Program-made: the position numbers and the translations under genes
DNA from: Bacillota bacterium
Lineage (GTDB): Bacteria > Bacillota > Clostridia > Lachnospirales > Anaerotignaceae
Length of the DNA stretch: 6,185 bases
Direction: 5' to 3'
Assembly (NCBI GenBank): GCA_023413275.1
Contig: JAEZPX010000242.1
Location: 1 to 6,185, forward strand
Shown here: piece by piece, positions 5,744 to 6,185 of the stretch
Numbering within the stretch: the first letter of the stretch is position 1
Layout: each line of letters begins with the position of its first letter
Notes under the pieces: model-generated
Told to the model about the DNA's origin: nothing
Databases searched by the model: none
What the model saw: the letters and a program-made list of their open reading frames with translations, nothing else

Positions 5744-5772
5744 ATTATAGCGCATTCAATTATGGTTTGCAA
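5744..5772 (-). promoter_or_regulatory. Main promoter of the ATPase-korDABC operon
   Basis: Minus-strand TTGCAA (5767-5772) and TATAAT (5744-5749) are separated by exactly 17 nt, close to the vegetative sigma consensus. The start should be near 5737, leaving a leader of about 163 nt. An 8-bp palindrome, TGTATACA (5737-5744), spans the predicted start and the last base of the -10, where a repressor could act. Confidence 0.8.
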
Positions 5773-5977
5773 GAAAATAAAGTGTATTTTTAACAGGTAT
5801 CTAAAAAAAAACATTTTTCAATATTTTTTTCTTTTTTAAAAAAAATACATGCCTTCAAAATATTTGGCAATATTTTATATTAATCTTTCATTTATATGCA
5901 TATTTTTTATAATTATTTTTATTTGTCATACAACAAAAATGGTTTTGTTGTGTATGGATTTATCCTTTAGTTTTCGC
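5773..5977. other. Extremely AT-rich spacer without a gene
   Basis: About 200 bp between the glutamine synthetase terminator and the operon promoter, dominated by A and T runs. It contains an AT-only hairpin, AAAATATT 5857-5864 with AATATTTT 5869-5876 (loop TGGC), and a longer bulged hairpin at 5927-5956 listed separately. No credible coding region on either strand. The A-tracts immediately upstream of the -35 could act as an UP element or a bent-DNA activator. Confidence 0.5.
5927..5956. repeat. Bulged 12-bp inverted repeat in the spacer
   Basis: CATACAACAAAA (5927-5938) pairs with TTTTGTTG (5943-5950) and TATG (5953-5956), leaving bases 5951-5952 as a bulge and ATGG as the loop. Neither strand has a T-run after it, so it is not an intrinsic terminator. 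Function unknown. Confidence 0.5.
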
Positions 5978-6028
5978 AAAAAAACCCCCATTATTCTCAA
6001 AATTCATGAGAAAAAAATGGGGGTTTTT
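5978..6028. terminator. Bidirectional intrinsic terminator after glutamine synthetase
   Basis: AAAAACCCCCATT (5980-5992) pairs with AATGGGGGTTTTT (6016-6028), a perfect 13-bp stem with five G-C pairs. An inner stem, TTCTCA 5994-5999 with TGAGAA 6007-6012, caps it. On the minus strand the hairpin ends in seven Ts (5978-5984); on the plus strand it ends in five Ts. The intended direction is most likely minus, closing the glutamine synthetase transcript whose stop codon is about 30 bp away. Confidence 0.92.
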
Positions 6029-6059
6029 CTAAAACTCTTGCTGTTGTCTTACAAGATTA

Positions 6060-6185
6060 TCATACGTTATATAATAACTCACCATAAGTGGGGAAAGGCC
6101 ATGCTTTTTCATCTAGCAAAAACTCTAGTCTATCCGCTGGCTTACGCAGCTCTTCCATTACCTTAAATACTTGATCACGATAGAA
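6060..6185 (-). CDS. glnN: Glutamine synthetase type III, C-terminal end only
   Basis: Only the last 41 codons and the TGA stop (6060-6062) are in the window; the gene continues past the right edge. The visible tail includes a VMEELRKPADRLEFLLD helix, then AWPFPTYGELLYNV at the terminus. This pattern (ELR...D.LE..V....WPFP.YG.LLF.V) is what I recall from the C-terminus of clostridial type III glutamine synthetases, large cytosolic enzymes of about 700 residues that make glutamine from glutamate, ammonia and ATP. The match is by memory of the family on a short stretch, so it is probable rather than certain. A strong terminator follows, so it is a separate transcription unit from the oxidoreductase operon. 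Confidence 0.72.
   Translation of the reverse strand, partial: FYRDQVFKVMEELRKPADRLEFLLDEKAWPFPTYGELLYNV

Noticed and set aside
5849..6166. Plus-strand reading frame of 105 codons, hydrophobic-looking
   Set aside because: No ribosome binding site before its ATG, composition explained by T-rich DNA, and it runs through an intrinsic terminator and across the end of the glutamine synthetase gene.
1..6185. CRISPR arrays, tRNA or rRNA genes, insertion sequences, attachment sites
   Set aside because: No regularly spaced direct repeats, no tRNA cloverleaf motifs, no transposase or integrase frames and no terminal inverted repeats with target duplications were seen on reading both strands.

Overview
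The window looks like chromosomal DNA from an anaerobic, low-GC Gram-positive bacterium of the class Clostridia (Bacillota), perhaps Lachnospirales or a relative. The grounds are strong GGAGG-type ribosome binding sites before every complete gene, very AT-rich spacers, a ferredoxin-linked 2-oxoacid oxidoreductase, a probable type III glutamine synthetase end, and a zapA-U32 peptidase pair. The placement is an inference from gene content; no marker gene is present. All recognised genes lie on the minus strand, so transcription runs from high to low coordinates.

In transcription order: (1) 6060-6185 is the last 41 codons of a probable type III glutamine synthetase, followed by a strong hairpin terminator at 5978-6028. 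(2) About 200 bp of extremely AT-rich spacer holds an unexplained bulged hairpin (5927-5956). It leads to a near-consensus promoter (-35 at 5767-5772, 17-nt spacer, TATAAT at 5744-5749). (3) That promoter heads a compact five-gene operon, 5574 to 2210: a P-loop ATPase of unknown role, a small 2x[4Fe-4S] ferredoxin-like delta subunit, then the alpha, beta and gamma subunits of a 2-oxoacid:ferredoxin oxidoreductase. Gaps are 28, 19, -1 and 1 nt. The operon ends at a textbook terminator (2147-2183). (4) A 400-bp gap carries an extended -10 promoter and a leader of roughly 290 nt. (5) Next come zapA (TTG start, with a long charged C-terminal extension), a weak terminator-like hairpin and a second extended -10 promoter. 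(6) The last gene is a U32-family peptidase that runs off the left edge.

The oxidoreductase genes make one enzyme. Alpha and beta form the thiamine-diphosphate active site, gamma binds the CoA/2-oxoacid side of the assembly, and the beta and delta iron-sulfur clusters pass electrons to ferredoxin. The natural substrate cannot be fixed from sequence. The D-A-B-C gene order matches the KorDABC/OorDABC 2-oxoglutarate type, but close clostridial relatives of the alpha subunit are commonly labelled VorB (branched-chain 2-oxoacids).

The least explained item is the leading P-loop ATPase. It is co-transcribed with the oxidoreductase, has MinD/ParA-like motifs but a histidine in place of the signature lysine, and has no iron-sulfur-carrier CxxC motif. 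No CRISPR array, tRNA, rRNA, insertion sequence or prophage gene was seen.
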